Part shown: one piece after another, positions 61,711 to 64,000 of the stretch | Numbering within the stretch: position 1 is the stretch's first letter | Layout of the letters: the number at the start of each line of letters is the position of its first letter | DNA from: Orobanche coerulescens | Taxonomy: Eukaryota > Streptophyta > Magnoliopsida > Lamiales > Orobanchaceae | Length of the DNA: 64,000 bases | Assembly (NCBI GenBank): GCA_033398695.1 | Contig: CM065817.1 | Location: 70,048,001 to 70,112,000 of the forward strand | Direction of reading: 5' to 3' | Program-made: the position numbers and the translations under genes | Notes under the pieces: generated by a model | Seen by the model: only the letters and a program-made list of their open reading frames with translations | The model's database searches: none | Told to the model about the DNA's origin: nothing

Positions 61711-62659
61711 TGGAGTATATAAGGGGGATCAGACGGGTTTTCATTTCATTTCACCCTTTCTCTTCTTCTTCTCACGGCAGTCAGACGATCCGACTAGGGT
61801 TGGGGTTTTGATCGATTCTACTCCATCCAATCATATTTTGAGGAGGTTCTAGGTGATCATATCAACATCTAATCCTTCTTCTTCATCGAATCAAGGTAAT
61901 TTCTTGAAATCTCCTAAAATTTGATTTTTAGGAGTTTTGGCTTTGATTTCTTTTTCCGTCCGAATTTGATGAATCGGTTGATGTTTGTAAACATTATTAA
62001 TCATGTTCTATGGATTGTATATCCATATCTCCGATTCGTTCAACCCGATTGGTGATTCTTAGGTTCTTGAGGAACTTTGAACATTTAGTGTTCGATTAAA
62101 TGTCTCAAAGAGTTTCCTTCGATCGTTGTGTTGTTTTCGTTCGATATTGTGTTATTGAATGAATTGTATTTCAATCAAAGTTGTTCGAGCACTTGTGTTT
62201 ATAGGAGAACGCCGTTCGTTGTTCGTGGAAGGATTTCATCGCCTTCGGTTGAGGCAAGTTTTATACTTGTACTAGTCAATGAGATTAATGTTATCATATA
62301 TGTGTATAAATGTGTTGTATCATTCCAAGACTTAGTCTCTTCATGAATTCATTGATATTAAGAGATCGTTCGATACGATACCTTTCGGCAATTATGCCAA
62401 ATGTTTTTATTGTTCGTTAATGGCCGGTTCAAGGCATTTTGATACTCGTTGTTAATGTTATTATCGAACACCGGTTCGCAGTATCGATGTATCCATCGTT
62501 GTTGTTGATATGAATGTCGATTTAAGACGTCGTTGTAATCATTGCTTTTAATGTTGGAGTTTTGTCCTTGATGTTGTTTCGGCCAATTAAAGGCGTTGAC
62601 GTATTCATTTCTCTTCTTCGTTGTCGGTAACCGATTAAAGGTGCCGAGACATCCTTCAT

Positions 62660-62960
62660 ATCATTGTTATCGGTTGGCCGTTCTAAGGCAATCTAGGTAT
62701 TCACTCATTCATTGTGTCATTGTTATCGATTGGCCGTTCTTAGGCAAATCAAAGTGTTCAATCATTCATTGTATCATTATTATCGATTGACCGTTTTAAG
62801 GCAATCGAGGTATTGAATCATCCGCTGCATCATTGTTATCGGTTGGCCATTCTAAGGCAATCGAGGTATTGAATTGGGGATATCGAGGATAGTTCCCATC
62901 CGTTGTGTCGTTGTTATCGATTGACCACTATAAGGTAATCGAGGTATTGAATTGGGACTG
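62660..62960 (+). repeat. Tandem repeat of about 57 bp with ATCGATTGGCC / GGCAATCGAGG hairpins
   Basis: About five units, related to 35100-35360. Confidence 0.75.
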
Positions 62961-63197
62961 TCGAGTACGATGCCCATCCATGAGTCATCATTATCGTGTT
63001 GACCGACTCAAGGTAGCACACTATCATTCTCGTGAATTCGGTAATCTACGGATCGTTGTCGTCTGTGATCAATTATATTTTTTTGGAGGCTAGTCTCGGC
63101 TAGTGCTTATTATGGGTAAGTTTGGGGACTTGAACCTTCACGGTTGGGTTTCCAACACCTACAATTCGGTAGGTCACGGCCATTGGATGGCCAGAAT

Positions 63198-63376
63198 TGT
63201 GATACGGCTTCGTGTCGTGGCTTCGGCCCTAATTGTGATACGGCTTTGTGCCGTGGCTTTGGCCCTAACTGTGATACTGCTTCGTGTCATGACTTCGGCC
63301 CTAACTGTGATACGGCTTCGTGCTGTGGCTTCGGCCCTAATTGTGATACGGCTTCGTGCTGTGGCTTCGGCCCTAA
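63198..63376 (+). repeat. Minisatellite, 36-bp unit, five copies
   Basis: Unit starts GTGATACGGCTTCGTG and ends TTCGGCCCTAATT. Copies differ at a few sites. The 36-bp period creates open frames with a 12-residue repeat on both strands; these are artefacts. Confidence 0.85.
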
Positions 63377-64000
63377 TCAATAATAGCTGCGGGCTGTTTC
63401 GACATCATGTGATTGTGATATTTGACAGCTTCGGCTGAGTGGCTTTCAGGCATTTGTGATTGTATTGGTAATTTCATTGGAGCCTTCGGGCCTTGTGATT
63501 CATAATTAATTCAGTTTTGGTTTGGTTCATGTCGTGTAATTCATTATGGTACACTATGATTATGATTCGTCGTTGGGCACTTATGTTCTAACCTGTTGAA
63601 CAGGTATTAATAGTATGTCATAGGCATAGTATTTCACGAATGCTCAGTTCTTACCTTGGTTTGTGAGCATCTCGTAATATTATCATCATTATACCGTTTC
63701 ATTCTGCCTTTGGATGTATATCATGTTATACATGTATTTGATGTTCATTATCTGGATGACTGACCCCGTGGGGCGCAACATGTTTTCATGTTTTAGGTGC
63801 TTTCGAGGAGAGAGTTGAGACACAGGGGCATGATGATGGCGACGAGGCATTCGAGCGATACTAGTCCGAGTTGTTCATGTTGGTCAGTCAGTTGGAGTGT
63901 TCTCCAGTTCGCCAGTCATTGTCATTATGTATTACCCGAGCAGATGCTCGTGGATATTGTTGTATTTCATTTTTGGCCATGTAGGCCAATTTTGTCGTTG

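Larger units (their letters stand above)
61896..63796 (+). other. Possible leader intron inside the 61148 LTR
   Basis: Donor TCAAG/GTAATTTC and acceptor TTTTCATGTTTTAG/GTGC match the 33293 LTR in sequence and spacing. Prediction only. Confidence 0.35.
61148..64000 (+). repeat. Chromovirus-type LTR running off the window
   Basis: Begins TGTAATACCCGGTTGTAA, nearly the same as the 33293 LTR, and keeps the same downstream order: array, TATA box, donor, hairpin repeats, 36-bp minisatellite, acceptor. By comparison with 33293-36456 about 150-170 bp of the LTR remain beyond the window end. Confidence 0.85.

Noticed and set aside
63103..63438. Frames with a 12-residue repeat on both strands
   Set aside because: Product of the 36-bp minisatellite period, open on both strands at once.

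Overview
This window looks like repeat-dense flowering-plant nuclear DNA, probably from a dicot. I see no intact host gene, tRNA or rRNA. The signs are Ty3/gypsy chromovirus proteins, plant-type CACTA (En/Spm) transposase genes with TNP2, DUF4218, DUF4216 and Transposase_24-like parts, and intron-bearing fragments of plant isoamylase 3 and DNA polymerase epsilon inside a transposon. The species cannot be named from the sequence.

Left nest (1-31235). The host layer is a head-to-tail array of a non-autonomous LTR retrotransposon, here called family A: LTR of about 1.5 kb plus internal region of about 0.73 kb, minus orientation, period about 2.2 kb. It is cut at the left by a gag-only element (copy 1, 1-1561). 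A second gag-only element (10944-29402, target duplication CCATG) sits in LTR A5. Its gag is split by a Tekay-type chromovirus (13575-27664, target duplication CCGAG). The right LTR of that chromovirus carries a non-autonomous CACTA element (22442-26435, target duplication TAG) with captured isoamylase and polymerase epsilon exons. All three insertions close cleanly inside the window and give a four-level insertion order.

Right nest (31236-64000). LTR X (31236) inserted in an array A internal region. A plus-strand relative of the chromovirus (33293) inserted in LTR X. Its gag is cut at 38208 by hAT-like and CACTA DNA. The CACTA TNPA-like gene is cut at 46615 by a second LTR-internal-LTR array, family B (period about 5.88 kb, minus orientation). 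LTR B3 is cut at 61148 by another chromovirus-type LTR that runs off the window. None of the right-hand ends of this nest is in view.

The most unusual signal is in the LTRs. Just upstream of the presumed TATA box, several related LTRs carry arrays of 10-12 bp dyad-symmetric words spaced about 20-24 bp apart and mostly grouped in blocks of four. The word is uniform inside one array but differs between related LTRs: TAGCGYGCGCTA (inner chromovirus, X, B), GTGCCGCGGCAC (33293), and CACGAGCA with its complement (61148). The same LTRs also share a likely splice donor and acceptor around long hairpin minisatellites. Nearly every coding region is broken, several by changes that look like C-to-T mutation, so the window reads as old, methylated, silenced heterochromatin.
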